Source of the DNA: RYN-428 sp035551995
GTDB lineage: Bacteria; Planctomycetota; Phycisphaerae; Tepidisphaerales; Tepidisphaeraceae
Assembly (NCBI GenBank): GCA_035551995.1
Contig: DASZME010000042.1
Coordinates: 45,331-109,330 of the forward strand
Reading direction: 5' to 3'
Length of the DNA: 64,000 nucleotides
Under the pieces are notes generated by a model. It searched no databases. It was not told the origin of the DNA and saw only the letters and a program-made list of their open reading frames with translations. A program made the translations under genes and the position numbers. The first letter of the stretch is position 1. Every line of letters starts with the position of its first letter. Shown here in pieces: positions 44,544 to 53,981 of this stretch.

Positions 44544-44996
44544 TTACCGGTGGCTTAAAACGCCTGCGGCGGTCTTCTTAAGCACTTCCAAATCCGCCTC
44601 CATTTCCGAGAGATGACGTTGCAAAACGCCCAGAACCTCCGCGTCGGTTCCCACGATTTGTAACGCGTTGCGATATCGCTGGATCATCAGTTGCTTGGCG
44701 TCGACCAGTTTCGGCAATAGGAATTGCAGCGACAGGAACGAAAGATATTGATCCTCGGCTTTCGGCGCCGGCGGATTGGACGGCCGGCCGCCCAGTCGGC
44801 GGATTAGCTGGGCCAGCTCCTGCGTGTGCCGGTCGAGATGGTGTCCCATCTGTTCCAGTGGCCGGCGAACCTCCTCGCCGGCGCGCTCGAGCAAAGGAGA
44901 ACCTTCGCCGACGAAATGAAAGATGCTGTTGACCTCCGCCTCGAGCAGACTATTGAGAACGTCGATGGTGGCGGCCGAGGGAGTGGACATAAGCAT
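44544..44996 (-). CDS. Ferritin-like helical-bundle protein
   Basis: A 150-residue protein predicted as a four-helix bundle. Helix one is VLNSLLEAEVNSIFHFV, with later LEQMGHHLDRHTQELAQLI, LPKLVDAKQLMIQRYRNAL and LGVLQRHLSEMEADLEVL. Glu and His residues (E20, H53, H57, E131) sit where a di-iron site could form, but the set is not complete by eye. A second Met two codons on (44990) is an alternative start. No neighbour points to iron storage. An older name would be bacterioferritin-like or DUF2383-like. Confidence 0.6.
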   Translation of the reverse strand: MLMSTPSAATIDVLNSLLEAEVNSIFHFVGEGSPLLERAGEEVRRPLEQMGHHLDRHTQELAQLIRRLGGRPSNPPAPKAEDQYLSFLSLQFLLPKLVDAKQLMIQRYRNALQIVGTDAEVLGVLQRHLSEMEADLEVLKKTAAGVLSHR

Positions 44997-45143
44997 GTAT
45001 TTACCATAACGGCGCGGAGAATCGCGAGAAATCCACGGCGACGCCGAAAATTCCGCCCGCCGGATTGTGCCGTCGTTCGGTCGATTTGCAATGCCGATCC
45101 TTCGCCGATACTTTCCGGTCTTACCGCGAAAAGGACGATCGGC

Positions 45144-46391
45144 ATGGCTCACTTGCATCTTCTCTCTCCAAAGGGGTTTGTCGCGACCGGCGTATATGCG
45201 GGCATCAAAACCAAGCATACGCCCGACATCGGCCTGCTGGTCTGTGAAACGCGCGCGACGGCCGCCGCCGTATTTACAACCAACAAGGTATTCGCCGCGC
45301 CGGTGATGGTGGGCCGGGAACATGTTTCCGACGGGCGGCTGCGGGCGGTGGTCGTCAACGCCGGCAACGCCAACGCCTGCACCGGCCGCCAGGGAGACAA
45401 GGACGCCTATCGCATGTGCGACCTCGCCGCGCAAGTCGTGGGTTGCGATCGCCAGGACGTGCTTCCTTCTTCGACGGGGATCATCGGGCGGCCGATGCCG
45501 ATGGATAAAGTCGAGAGCGGCATTCGGGATGCGTCGCAATATCTCGGAAATAGTCTCGAGCACGCCTTGCTCTTCGCCGACGCGATTTTGACGACCGATC
45601 TAAAGCGCAAAGCCGCCGCCGTTGAGTTCAAGGTCGGAAAGGAAATCGTCACGGTCGCCGGCGTTTGCAAGGGGAGCGGCATGATCGGCCCGCGCATGGC
45701 GTTGCCCGCCGCGGGAAAATCTTCGTCAAAACGAACGCCCAAGCCACTTCACGCGACGATGCTGGCGTACCTGACGACCGACGCCAAGGCGCCGTCGGGG
45801 ATGCTGCGGAAGCTGATGGGAGAGGCGAGCGATTCAAGTTTCAACGCGGTGACGGTGGATGACCACACGAGCACCAACGACACCGCCGTCATTCTCGCCT
45901 CGGGCTTGGGCGCCGCCCTCGATTCGCCGCGAGCGATCGCGAATTTCAAGGCGGCGCTGGATGAAGTTTGCCGATCGCTGGCGTACCAGATCGCCGCCGA
46001 CGGCGAGGGGGCGACGAAGGTGGTCGTGGTGAACGTGAAAGGGGCGGTGAGCACGGCCGCCGCCGGCGCGATGGCGCGGGCGATCGCCAATTCGCCGCTG
46101 GTGAAATGCGCGATGCACGGGAACGATCCGAACTGGGGCAGAATCGTATCGGCGGCGGGCCTGGCGGGCGTGCCGTTCGATCCGAACCGCTGCACGCTGA
46201 CGTTGCAAGGGACGGTGGTTTTCCGCAATGGCCAGCCGTTGCCGTTTGACGATGCGAAAGTCAGTGAATCGCTCAAGGCGCCGGAGGTGAAGGCGGAGTT
46301 GTCATGCCGGATGGGAAAAGCGGATGCGACGGTGTGGACATGTGATTTGTCGAAGGACTACGTGACGATCAACGCCGATTATCACACTTAG
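45144..46391 (+). CDS. argJ: Bifunctional glutamate/ornithine acetyltransferase
   Basis: Moves acetyl groups from N-acetylornithine to glutamate in arginine synthesis (cyclic pathway). The 415-residue precursor self-cleaves before the threonine in PLHATMLAYLTTDAK. Other marks are GFVATGVYAGIK, VVVNAGNANACTGRQG, VLPSSTGIIGRPMP, GVCKGSGMIGP and the final NADYHT. AAGGA lies upstream of ATG 45144. No other arg genes are near. Confidence 0.95.
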   Translation: MAHLHLLSPKGFVATGVYAGIKTKHTPDIGLLVCETRATAAAVFTTNKVFAAPVMVGREHVSDGRLRAVVVNAGNANACTGRQGDKDAYRMCDLAAQVVGCDRQDVLPSSTGIIGRPMPMDKVESGIRDASQYLGNSLEHALLFADAILTTDLKRKAAAVEFKVGKEIVTVAGVCKGSGMIGPRMALPAAGKSSSKRTPKPLHATMLAYLTTDAKAPSGMLRKLMGEASDSSFNAVTVDDHTSTNDTAVILASGLGAALDSPRAIANFKAALDEVCRSLAYQIAADGEGATKVVVVNVKGAVSTAAAGAMARAIANSPLVKCAMHGNDPNWGRIVSAAGLAGVPFDPNRCTLTLQGTVVFRNGQPLPFDDAKVSESLKAPEVKAELSCRMGKADATVWTCDLSKDYVTINADYHT

Positions 46392-46463
46392 ACCGTTTTT
46401 CAGTTTGATAGCGCGTGCGACGTTTTGTTAGCGATCGGGTGGCGGAGCGTTTGACGGTGACGG

Positions 46464-46537
46464 CCGGTTCTGAGGTAGTCCGAAGAGCCGGATTCCGCGA
46501 CACTTCGATCCGGCTTTTTGGAGTACCTCAGAACCGG
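46464..46537. repeat. Near-perfect 30-base inverted repeat
   Basis: CCGGTTCTGAGGTA... (46464-46493) pairs with ...TACCTCAGAACCGG (46508-46537) across a 14-base loop. Of 30 positions only three differ, and two of those would be G-U pairs in RNA. It is not the same sequence as the dispersed element beside it. It could act as a strong terminator structure after argJ, though no U-run follows, or be a separate small repeat. Confidence 0.65.
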
Positions 46538-46569
46538 CGTCGGGTGATGAAAACTGGTTCCCACGCACG

Positions 46570-46690
46570 TTGGACGCGGCAGCAATCTGAAAAACGCTCT
46601 AGAGCATTTATTCCAGTTGGTGTGGCGAGCGTGGATTGCGCAACGCGCCCCGCAAGCGGGGCCGCTATTATAAACCCCATACGGCTCACC
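46570..46690 (-). repeat. MITE-like element, copies J1 and J2
   Basis: J1 (46570-46606) is an end fragment, GGCAGCAATCTGAAAAACG then CTCTAG. It abuts J2, which starts GAGCATTTATTCCAG and runs through GCGCCCCGCAAGCGGGGCC to GCTATTATAAACCCC. The abutting ends form CTCTAGAG. J2 continues into TTGAGTTGAACGCCGAAAATC, the second repeat type of the composite at 22502. With the hairpin at 46464 it fills the 361-base gap between argJ and the flavoprotein gene. Confidence 0.68.
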
Positions 46691-46752
46691 TCGGAAATTG
46701 AGTTGAACGCCGAAAATCGGCCTGCGCCGGCTACGGAATCTTTTCGTGCGGA

Positions 46753-48054
46753 TCAGATAGCGACGGCGGCCTTCGCGATCGGTTGGCTCTCCAGCAGTGA
46801 AAATGGCTGGCGCCTGTGAACGAGGGGAATCAGGCGATTGGTGTGGAGCAGCGCGGTGAATAGCCACAGGCGCCAGCGCAAGCGCCAAGGGATCGTCGGA
46901 AAGATTTGGCCGGCAAGCACGGACAAGACCGCGCTGTGCACGCGCAAGGGGCCTGCGCCGTTCAGGAACAGTTCGCGGAAGGAATGCAGGTAATATTGGT
47001 TGATGAGCCGGAAGAAGATGCCGGTCCCGCGCTCGACGAATCGGATATATCGGCGCCGTGCCGCGACGGGGGATGATTCGCCGCGCAAGATCGACGCCAC
47101 ATGCATCGCCGCCTCGTTGCCGCTCATCATGCCCAGGCAGACGCCGGAGGAAAAAATCGGATCGAGAAACGTGGCGGCGTCACCCAGCAAAAAGTAGCCG
47201 GGTCCGGCGAAAGGTCGGCAGGAATAACTGAAATTGGAGATGACGTGGTTGGTATCCGGACCGACGGCGTCGGCCGCCCGCTTCATGACCGCCGGGCAGC
47301 GCTCCATCCCCCACGCCAGCATGCGATTCGCCGGCACGCCCGCCTTTTTCGCCAGGTCGGCGTCGGCGACCAGCCCAACGCTCGTGAGCGTTTTTCCGAT
47401 CGGAATGAGCCAGAACCACCCCTCCTCGCACATCACGATAAACGGATGCCCCTCTTGTTTTCCCGGCGGGCGCCGCACATTTTCGAAATGGCCGAAGTAA
47501 GCGACTTTCTGAAGATGACGGCCGGCATAATTCTTCCGCGTGCCCAGATGCCGAGCGACGACCGTTCCCTGTCCGCTGGCGTCGAGCAGATATTTGGCGC
47601 GGAGGCGCGCGCCGTCTTCGGTCGCCACGCAGACGCCGCCGTCTTGAAGCGCAAGAATTTCACTGACGGCGATTCCCTCGCGCACGTCCGCGCCGGCCGA
47701 ACGCGCCTCGCCGAGTAAGGCTTGATCGAACGGCGCCCGCTCGACGTTCAAGGTCGGCGAACCGGGAATCAGTCCCCGATCAAATCCAAAGCTGATGTTG
47801 TTCCCGTCCCCATTGGCGAATTCCGCGCCGAATTTCGGCGTGCTGGGGACGCCGGCCATCGCGCCCTCCAGCCCTAAATCGCAGATGAGCGGGAAATTCC
47901 GAGGCAAGAGCGATTCGCCGATATGGAACCGCGGAAAACTCGCCTTTTCCAAAACGACGACTTTGAACCCGGCTCGCGCCAATACCAGCGCCGCCGTGGC
48001 CCCGGCGGGTCCGCCGCCGATCGTAATCACGTCGAATGAATCGGCGTCGGGCAT
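46753..48054 (-). CDS. FAD-dependent oxidoreductase, flavin-dependent halogenase-like
   Basis: A 433-residue flavoprotein. The FAD site is VITIGGGPAGATAALVLARAG with EKASFPRFHIGESLLP after it, as in CmlS-type halogenases and geranylgeranyl-reductase relatives. The segment GWFWLIPIG matches the W-x-W-x-I-P motif of flavin halogenases. FLLGDAATFLDPIFSSG is the second FAD segment. The catalytic lysine of true halogenases cannot be assigned by eye, so halogenation is unproven. No natural product cluster is visible around it. ATG 48054 begins the conserved domain. Confidence 0.78.
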   Translation of the reverse strand: MPDADSFDVITIGGGPAGATAALVLARAGFKVVVLEKASFPRFHIGESLLPRNFPLICDLGLEGAMAGVPSTPKFGAEFANGDGNNISFGFDRGLIPGSPTLNVERAPFDQALLGEARSAGADVREGIAVSEILALQDGGVCVATEDGARLRAKYLLDASGQGTVVARHLGTRKNYAGRHLQKVAYFGHFENVRRPPGKQEGHPFIVMCEEGWFWLIPIGKTLTSVGLVADADLAKKAGVPANRMLAWGMERCPAVMKRAADAVGPDTNHVISNFSYSCRPFAGPGYFLLGDAATFLDPIFSSGVCLGMMSGNEAAMHVASILRGESSPVAARRRYIRFVERGTGIFFRLINQYYLHSFRELFLNGAGPLRVHSAVLSVLAGQIFPTIPWRLRWRLWLFTALLHTNRLIPLVHRRQPFSLLESQPIAKAAVAI

Positions 48055-48233
48055 GCGACCGTTTATACACCAAATCGCGGGAACGGAAAACTCAGTCGGC
48101 GAACGCGACATGACTCACCGTGCGAGCATAATTCGCCTTCTCCCGGTAACATGCCTCGAAGTATAGTCCGGTCCGCGAACGGAGCGCCGGAATTCGCTTG
48201 GCGGGTTAAGCCCAAATGTTTCGGTTTTGCGAT

Positions 48234-48962
48234 ATGCCCACTTTTGATTCCGCCCAGCATATCCTCACTGGTTTCACGCATCAGCCAACAAGCCGCGGCA
48301 AGCTTTGGTCGCTGCTCTTCGTCTGTTTGTGCCTTTGCGGCGGATGTACCACCATCCGCGTGGTCGATTCTCCGCGCACGGCCGACCTTGACTTCCTCCT
48401 GACCGGCGCCGCCACGCAGGCCGTGGCGCAGCTTTCTACCGACGCCTTGCGCGATCGAGTCGTATATGTAGACACGCAATGGCTCGTTCCCACCGTTAAT
48501 CCGTCGGCCAATTTTCAGTTGGAAAACGAACTGGCCCGCCAGCCCGCTCCTGAATATCTGTTCCTGATCGGCGAGCTGCGCGCCAAGCTGCTTAAATCCG
48601 GCGTGAGATTGATCGACAAGAAGGACAAGGCGCAAGTGGTTGTTGAAATACGCGCCGGGGCGCTTAGCGCCAATCATCTTGAATATTTGCTCGGGCTTCC
48701 CGCCTCCCTCATTCCCGCGTCGCTCGCGGGCACTGCGACCGGTACCGGCACCGCCGTCACCCTCAATACTCCGGAATTGTCGATCCTCAAGAGCACCAAG
48801 CAGTATGGATGGGCCAGCGTGGCGTTTGTCGCCTACTGGCGGGACAGCGGCGAATTGCTTGCCGTCTCCGGCCCATTCATCGGCCGAACCAGTCGCGAAG
48901 ATTATTGGCTCTTCGGAACCGGACCCCGGACGATCGGAAATATTCCGCCGGCGAACAAGTGA
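48234..48962 (+). CDS. Predicted lipoprotein of unknown function
   Basis: A 242-residue exported protein. The signal LWSLLFVCLCLCGGCTTIRV has a lipobox (LCGGC, Cys near 38). After it, VVDSPRTADLDFLLTGAATQAVAQL and VYVDTQWLVPTVNPS, a conserved-looking core with GVRLIDKKDKAQVVVEIRAG, a glycine/threonine stretch (GTATGTGTAVTL) and SREDYWLFGTGPRTIGNIPP. I do not recognise an assigned function. An ATG at 48216 is an alternative start. Gene gatA follows 59 bases on. Confidence 0.68.
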   Translation: MPTFDSAQHILTGFTHQPTSRGKLWSLLFVCLCLCGGCTTIRVVDSPRTADLDFLLTGAATQAVAQLSTDALRDRVVYVDTQWLVPTVNPSANFQLENELARQPAPEYLFLIGELRAKLLKSGVRLIDKKDKAQVVVEIRAGALSANHLEYLLGLPASLIPASLAGTATGTGTAVTLNTPELSILKSTKQYGWASVAFVAYWRDSGELLAVSGPFIGRTSREDYWLFGTGPRTIGNIPPANK

Positions 48963-49021
48963 TCACGCCAGGCCATATCCCGCTTTGCTATTTGGAACGA
49001 TTTGACTAACTTTCACACGCC

Positions 49022-50482
49022 ATGCTTTCTCACGACACACTGCTTGCCGCTCGGGACGCCATCCGCTCGAAGAAGATCTCTTCGGTCGAGCTGACGCGAC
49101 AGGTTTTGGACCGCATTCAAAAACTCGATCCACGGATTCTCGCTTACAACAACGTCTATCCCGACCTCGCCCTCAAGCAGGCCCAGGCCGTCGATGACGG
49201 CAAGCGCAGCGGCCCGCTGGCGGGCGTTCCCATCGCCCTCAAAGACAACCTCTGCACCAGCTTTGGCGTCACCACCTGCTCGTCGAAAATGCTGGAAAAT
49301 TTTCACGCGCCTTACGACGCCACCGTCATCCAAAAGCTCGAGCAAGCCGGCGCCGTTTTCCTGGGAAAGACCAACCTCGACGAGTTCGCCATGGGCAGCT
49401 CGACCGAAAACAGCGCCTTTCGAACCACGCGCAATCCCTGGGACACCGCTCGCGTCCCCGGCGGATCGTCCGGCGGATCGGCCGCCGCCCTCGCCGCCGG
49501 GATGTGCTGCGCGTCCATTGGCTCCGACACCGGCGGGTCGATCCGCCAGCCCGCGGCCCTTTGCGGCATCGTCGGTCTCAAACCAACCTACGGCCGGGTG
49601 AGCCGCTACGGATTGGTCGCGTTCGCATCCTCGCTCGATCAGATCGGTCCCTTCGGATGGAATGTCCCGGACGTGGCGCTCTTGATGAACGTCATCTCCG
49701 GCGTCGATCCCAAGGATTCGACCAGCGTGCCGGGCGATGTGCCGGACTATCTTGCGAATGTCGAGCAACCCATCAAAGGACTTCGCATCGGCATCGCCAG
49801 GGAGTTCAACCTCGTCACCGGGATGGACCCAGAAGTGAAATCGGCCGTAGACGCGGCCATGAAAAAATATCAGGAGCTTGGCGCGGAGCTGGTCGACGTA
49901 TCGCTTCCGCATACGGAATACGGGATCGCCGCTTACTATGTGATCGCGCCCTGCGAGGCGTCGAGCAATCTTGCCCGCTACGACGGCGTACACTTCGGCC
50001 ATCGCACGAAAGAGCCGGTCAAGGATATCATCGAACTGTTTTCCAAGTCGCGGGCCGAGGGTTTTGGCGAAGAAGTTCAGCGCCGAATCATGATCGGCAC
50101 GTACGCCCTCAGCAGCGGCTATTACGATGCGTATTACGTTCGCGCCCTGAAAATCCGCACGTTGATTCAGCGGGATTTCGCCGACGCGTTCAAGAAGTGC
50201 GACGTGATCCTGTGCCCAACAAGTCCGACCGCCGCGTTCAAGGCCGGCGAAAAGACGGGCGATCCGCTGCAGATGTATCTGTGCGACGTTTTCACGGTGA
50301 CGTGCAACATCGCCGGCATCGCGGGAATTTCGCTGCCGTGCGGATTCACCGCGGGAGAAAAGCCGCTGCCGATCGGCTTGCAGCTTCTGGGGCCGAATTT
50401 CAGCGAAGAACGATTGCTGCGAATCGCGCGGATGTATGAATCGGCGACGGATTGGCATAAACGCCGGCCGAAGGTTGAATAA
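49022..50482 (+). CDS. gatA: Glutamyl-tRNA(Gln)/Asp-tRNA(Asn) amidotransferase subunit A
   Basis: Amidase subunit that makes ammonia from glutamine to convert misacylated Glu-tRNA(Gln) or Asp-tRNA(Asn). The 486-residue protein has the Ser-cisSer-Lys triad: Lys in GVPIALKDNLC, and the two Ser in PGGSSGGSAAALAAG and SDTGGSIRQPAALCG. GLKPTYGRVSRYGLVAFASSLDQIGP is typical of GatA. gatB and gatC are not adjacent. Two small genes follow at once on the same strand. Confidence 0.95.
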   Translation: MLSHDTLLAARDAIRSKKISSVELTRQVLDRIQKLDPRILAYNNVYPDLALKQAQAVDDGKRSGPLAGVPIALKDNLCTSFGVTTCSSKMLENFHAPYDATVIQKLEQAGAVFLGKTNLDEFAMGSSTENSAFRTTRNPWDTARVPGGSSGGSAAALAAGMCCASIGSDTGGSIRQPAALCGIVGLKPTYGRVSRYGLVAFASSLDQIGPFGWNVPDVALLMNVISGVDPKDSTSVPGDVPDYLANVEQPIKGLRIGIAREFNLVTGMDPEVKSAVDAAMKKYQELGAELVDVSLPHTEYGIAAYYVIAPCEASSNLARYDGVHFGHRTKEPVKDIIELFSKSRAEGFGEEVQRRIMIGTYALSSGYYDAYYVRALKIRTLIQRDFADAFKKCDVILCPTSPTAAFKAGEKTGDPLQMYLCDVFTVTCNIAGIAGISLPCGFTAGEKPLPIGLQLLGPNFSEERLLRIARMYESATDWHKRRPKVE

Positions 50483-50497
50483 TTTCATCACATTGTC

Positions 50498-50812
50498 ATG
50501 ACCACCGAGTTATACCGCGCTGTTTGCGAGGCTGAGTTTTTGAAATCTCTCGCTAGCGGCCGGCTCTCGCTGATCAGCAACTCCCTTGAAGGAAAATGGT
50601 TCGCCGAAGATCTCCAAGACGCAGTTTTGTCGGGGGTGGAATTAACTCGCCTTGGGGGCAAATCTCAGAATAGAATCCTTGCAGTTCGATTTCCCAGTGA
50701 AGCCGCCGATCGATTTTTTAGAATTGCCCTACTTGATGGGATTGGACCGGCCCGTTTTGCAGAAGCCAACGAATTGAACCTGAGCGTATCGATCCAAGAG
50801 GCGAAGCCATGA
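50498..50812 (+). CDS. Conserved-looking small protein, coupled to the next gene
   Basis: A 104-residue acidic/mixed protein (starts TTELYRAVCEAEFLKSLASG). It has a predicted alternating helix-strand pattern and no membrane segment. It begins 15 bases after gatA and its stop overlaps the next start as ATGA (50809-50812), a sign of translational coupling. I do not recognise the family. Its codon use looks a little less GC-rich than gatA. Confidence 0.6.
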   Translation: MTTELYRAVCEAEFLKSLASGRLSLISNSLEGKWFAEDLQDAVLSGVELTRLGGKSQNRILAVRFPSEAADRFFRIALLDGIGPARFAEANELNLSVSIQEAKP

Positions 50813-51159
50813 TTAATCGCCAAGCGATGATCAGTTGGATTTCCGCTGAAGCGGGTGGTCGCGCGCAACTGCCGACGGGCCCGACCTATTCAACCGTCGC
50901 CCGGTTCGAAGAAGACGAACGATGGCCGGAATCTGCCTGGAGCCTTGTGGTGGATTTCCAGAAGCGATTTAAGGATCCGCGACTGGTATTGGCGACGGTG
51001 CGATTTCTCAACCAATCGGCTCCCGGAATTCTGCTGCATGCGGGCAGCCGATTCGAACTCTTTGAGGGCAGACGCCGTGTGGCGAAGGGAATCGTCCTTC
51101 CCGGGGCCATTTCGATTCCCGAAGAGATCAACGATTTCGAAGCGGCACTGATCGGATGA
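50809..51159 (+). CDS. Small protein with EF-Tu domain-III-like beta-barrel pattern
   Basis: A 116-residue protein. SAEAGGRAQLPTGPTYSTVA recalls the T-x-EEGGR-x-x-P-x-x-x-GY-x-P-x-F start of the EF-Tu/IF2 C-terminal barrel, and HAGSRFELFEGRRRVAKGIV recalls its end (PG-x-x-F-x-I-REG-x-x-VA-G-V). Stand-alone proteins of this kind are known but their role is unclear. It overlaps the preceding gene by four bases, so the two products may work together. It converges on gyrB with a 59-base gap. Confidence 0.6.
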   Translation: MINRQAMISWISAEAGGRAQLPTGPTYSTVARFEEDERWPESAWSLVVDFQKRFKDPRLVLATVRFLNQSAPGILLHAGSRFELFEGRRRVAKGIVLPGAISIPEEINDFEAALIG

Positions 51160-51218
51160 GGATCGTCTCCCACGCCGTTTGCGTCGCGCCGCCGATGACA
51201 GTCGCCGAATGCCTCCGC

Positions 51219-53822
51219 TTATACATCCAAATTCTTCACCTCCAGCGCATGCTCCTCGATGTACTGCCGTCGGCGTTCGACGTCTTCGCCCATTAGGATG
51301 CTGAACATTCGCTCGGCCTCGGCCGCTTCGTGCAGGGTGACGCGCATCAGAGTGCGCACCGTTGGATCGAGCGTGGTTTCCCAAAGCTGGTCGCTGTTCA
51401 TTTCGCCCAGGCCCTTGAAACGCTGCACTTCCATTCCGGTTTTGCCGATCTTCAGCACCTCGGGAAGAATTTGCGCGACGCCGGCCACGTCGTGGTTGGC
51501 GCCTTCGTAAACCAGGGCGTACTTGGTCGGCAGCTTTTCGCCGCTGACCGATTCTTCCTGCGTGAGGTAGTAGTCGTCGATCGACAAGCCAAAATCCATC
51601 AACTGGGCGAACAGGCGTTCCAATTCCTTCACCTCGTGCAACTCGTGGTTTTTCTGCATTCGGCGAAGCCGATCGTCGGCCTTCCCGTTTGACCCCGGCT
51701 TGCCGATGGGCTTTGCCGCGGCGGGGGCCGGCGTTTCGGGCGGAGCTTCCACCGGCGCCACCGCCGGCAATAGATCATTGTCGAGCAAGAATTTGTTGCG
51801 CTCCTCGCCGGTGCGGAAAAACTGCTCCTTGCCGTCGACCACGACGCGATACGTCGGCAGATGGCCGCTGGGATCACGACGCGAGAGAAACGCGCCAAAG
51901 TCGATTCCCCGCCGCTCGACGATGCGAACCAGTTCGTCGAGTTTGTTAAGCGCCTCGATCAACTTGCCCAACTCGGGCCGCAGCAGGCGGCGGACCTCCA
52001 GGCCATCCTCGTTGCGGATCGCCAGCTCCGTCGATTCCAAACCAAGACCGGTTAACACCTCGCGCATCCGTCGTTCGTTCAATACATACTCGGCTTTTTT
52101 GCGCCGCGTGACCTTGTACAAAGGCGGCTGCGCGACATACACCCGGCCGGCCCGGATCAGCTCCGGCATATGCCGAAAGAAAAACGTCAGCAGTAAGGTG
52201 CGAATATGGCTGCCGTCCACGTCGGCGTCGGTCATGATGATCAGCTTGCCGTATCGGCGTTTTTCAAGATTAAAATCCTCGCGAATCCCGCACCCCAGCG
52301 CTGAGATGATGGTGCGAATTTCCTCGTGGCCGAGCATCTTCACCAGATTGGCCTTTTCGACGTTCAGCAACTTACCGCGAAGAGCGAGAATCGCCTGGAG
52401 GTTTGAATCGCGCCCCTGCTTGGCCGAGCCACCGGCGGAATCTCCTTCGACCAGGAACAATTCGGTGTCTTCGTTCGATCGGCTCCGGCAATCCGCCAGT
52501 TTGCCGGGCAGGCTTCCGCCTTCGAGACTGTTTTTGCGGCGCGTGAGTTCGCGTGCCCGCCGGGCCGCTTCGCGCGCCTCGGCCGCCATCATTCCTTTCT
52601 CGAAAAGCATCTTCGCTTCCTTGGGATGCTCCTCGAGAAACGAGCCGAGTTTTTCGCTTACCGCCGACGACACGAATCCTTCCACTTCGGGATTCAGCAG
52701 CTTGTCTTTCGTTTGACTTTCAAAGCTCGGCTCCGGGATCTTCACGTTGATGATGGCGATTAACCCCTCGCGCAGATCGTCGCCGCTGGGGCGGGTCTCC
52801 TTGATCCAGCCCGCCTGCTCGGCCCGGCGGTTGATCGTGCCGGTCAGGGCGGTCTTGAAGCCGCTCAAATGCGTGCCGCCGTCGTGGTTGTTGATGTTGT
52901 TGGCGAAGCTCAGCAATGTTTCGTTATAGCCGTCGTTGTATTGCAGCGCGATTTCGACATGAAGCCGCGTGGCGGGTTCTTCCTTCTCGAAATAAATCAC
53001 CTCATGCAACGTCGTTTTGCCCTCGTTCAGGTAGCGGACGTATTCGACCAATCCTTCGTCGAACTTATAGGTGTCGCTTTTGTTGACGCGCTCGTCGATG
53101 AAGATGATTTCGACGCCCTTGTTCAGGTAGGCCAATTCCCGCAATCGCTGCGCGAGGGTTTCATGAACAAAATTCACGTCGGTGAAGAGGGTAGGGTCGG
53201 GCTTAAAGCTGACGACCGTTCCGGTTTTTGGGGCTTTGCCGATGATCTTGAGATCGCTGCTCTTGCGGCCGCGCGTAAACTCCATGTGGTAGATGTTGCC
53301 GTTGCGATAGACTTCGACTTCGAGCCATTCGGAGACGAAATTGACGACCGACGCGCCGACGCCGTGAAGTCCGCCGGAGGTTTTGTAGGCGCTGGCGTCG
53401 TCGTGCGCGAATTTTCCGCCGGTGGCGAGGCTGGCGAAAACCATTTCGACGGCGGGAAGGCCGGTATCGGGATGAATATCGACCGGGATTCCCCGGCCAT
53501 CGTCGGTGACGGTGCAGCTTCCGTCGGGATTGATGCGGACCTCCACATTGTGCGCATGACCGGCCAGCACTTCGTCGATCGAGTTGTCGACCACTTCGTA
53601 GACGAGATGATGCAGGCCGCGCGGGTTGTAGCCGCCGATGTACATTCCGGGCCGGGTGCGGACGTGGTCGACGTCGTCGAGCGATTTGATCATCGACGCG
53701 TTGTAATCGCCGGAGTTGGGCGTGGACTTGGCGTTTGAGGGATCGGCGATCGGGCCGGGGGTGGCGGCGTTTTCCTGGACGGCGGACTGGTTATCGACGG
53801 CGTTGGACTTCTCATCAGGCAT
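51219..53822 (-). CDS. gyrB: DNA gyrase subunit B
   Basis: ATPase subunit of the type II topoisomerase that adds negative supercoils. The 867-residue protein has a 45-residue disordered Asn/Pro-rich lead, then DVDHVRTRPGMYIG, the GHKL ATP site VVDNSIDEVLAG and DDGRGIPVDIHPDTG, the toprim parts LVEGDSAGGSAKQGRD and MTDADVDGSHIRTLL, and the end QRFKGLGEMNSDQLWETTLD. An extra Pro/Ala-rich insertion (about 675-715) lies in the toprim-to-tail region and explains the length above 800. GGAG precedes ATG 53822. gyrA is not present. Confidence 0.96.
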   Translation of the reverse strand: MPDEKSNAVDNQSAVQENAATPGPIADPSNAKSTPNSGDYNASMIKSLDDVDHVRTRPGMYIGGYNPRGLHHLVYEVVDNSIDEVLAGHAHNVEVRINPDGSCTVTDDGRGIPVDIHPDTGLPAVEMVFASLATGGKFAHDDASAYKTSGGLHGVGASVVNFVSEWLEVEVYRNGNIYHMEFTRGRKSSDLKIIGKAPKTGTVVSFKPDPTLFTDVNFVHETLAQRLRELAYLNKGVEIIFIDERVNKSDTYKFDEGLVEYVRYLNEGKTTLHEVIYFEKEEPATRLHVEIALQYNDGYNETLLSFANNINNHDGGTHLSGFKTALTGTINRRAEQAGWIKETRPSGDDLREGLIAIINVKIPEPSFESQTKDKLLNPEVEGFVSSAVSEKLGSFLEEHPKEAKMLFEKGMMAAEAREAARRARELTRRKNSLEGGSLPGKLADCRSRSNEDTELFLVEGDSAGGSAKQGRDSNLQAILALRGKLLNVEKANLVKMLGHEEIRTIISALGCGIREDFNLEKRRYGKLIIMTDADVDGSHIRTLLLTFFFRHMPELIRAGRVYVAQPPLYKVTRRKKAEYVLNERRMREVLTGLGLESTELAIRNEDGLEVRRLLRPELGKLIEALNKLDELVRIVERRGIDFGAFLSRRDPSGHLPTYRVVVDGKEQFFRTGEERNKFLLDNDLLPAVAPVEAPPETPAPAAAKPIGKPGSNGKADDRLRRMQKNHELHEVKELERLFAQLMDFGLSIDDYYLTQEESVSGEKLPTKYALVYEGANHDVAGVAQILPEVLKIGKTGMEVQRFKGLGEMNSDQLWETTLDPTVRTLMRVTLHEAAEAERMFSILMGEDVERRRQYIEEHALEVKNLDV

Positions 53823-53981
53823 GTGCGGTAGCTCCAGTAACAATCGAACACCAATCCGCCGTCCTTCGCTTGGAAGGGTCGTGAATCGGCCGTTTTGGCC
53901 CCATTACAGGGCACGATCAAACGTGTGAAATGATTATCGCGAAAATCGGCAAAATTGCCATATTCAAGGCGGCATAAAGTC

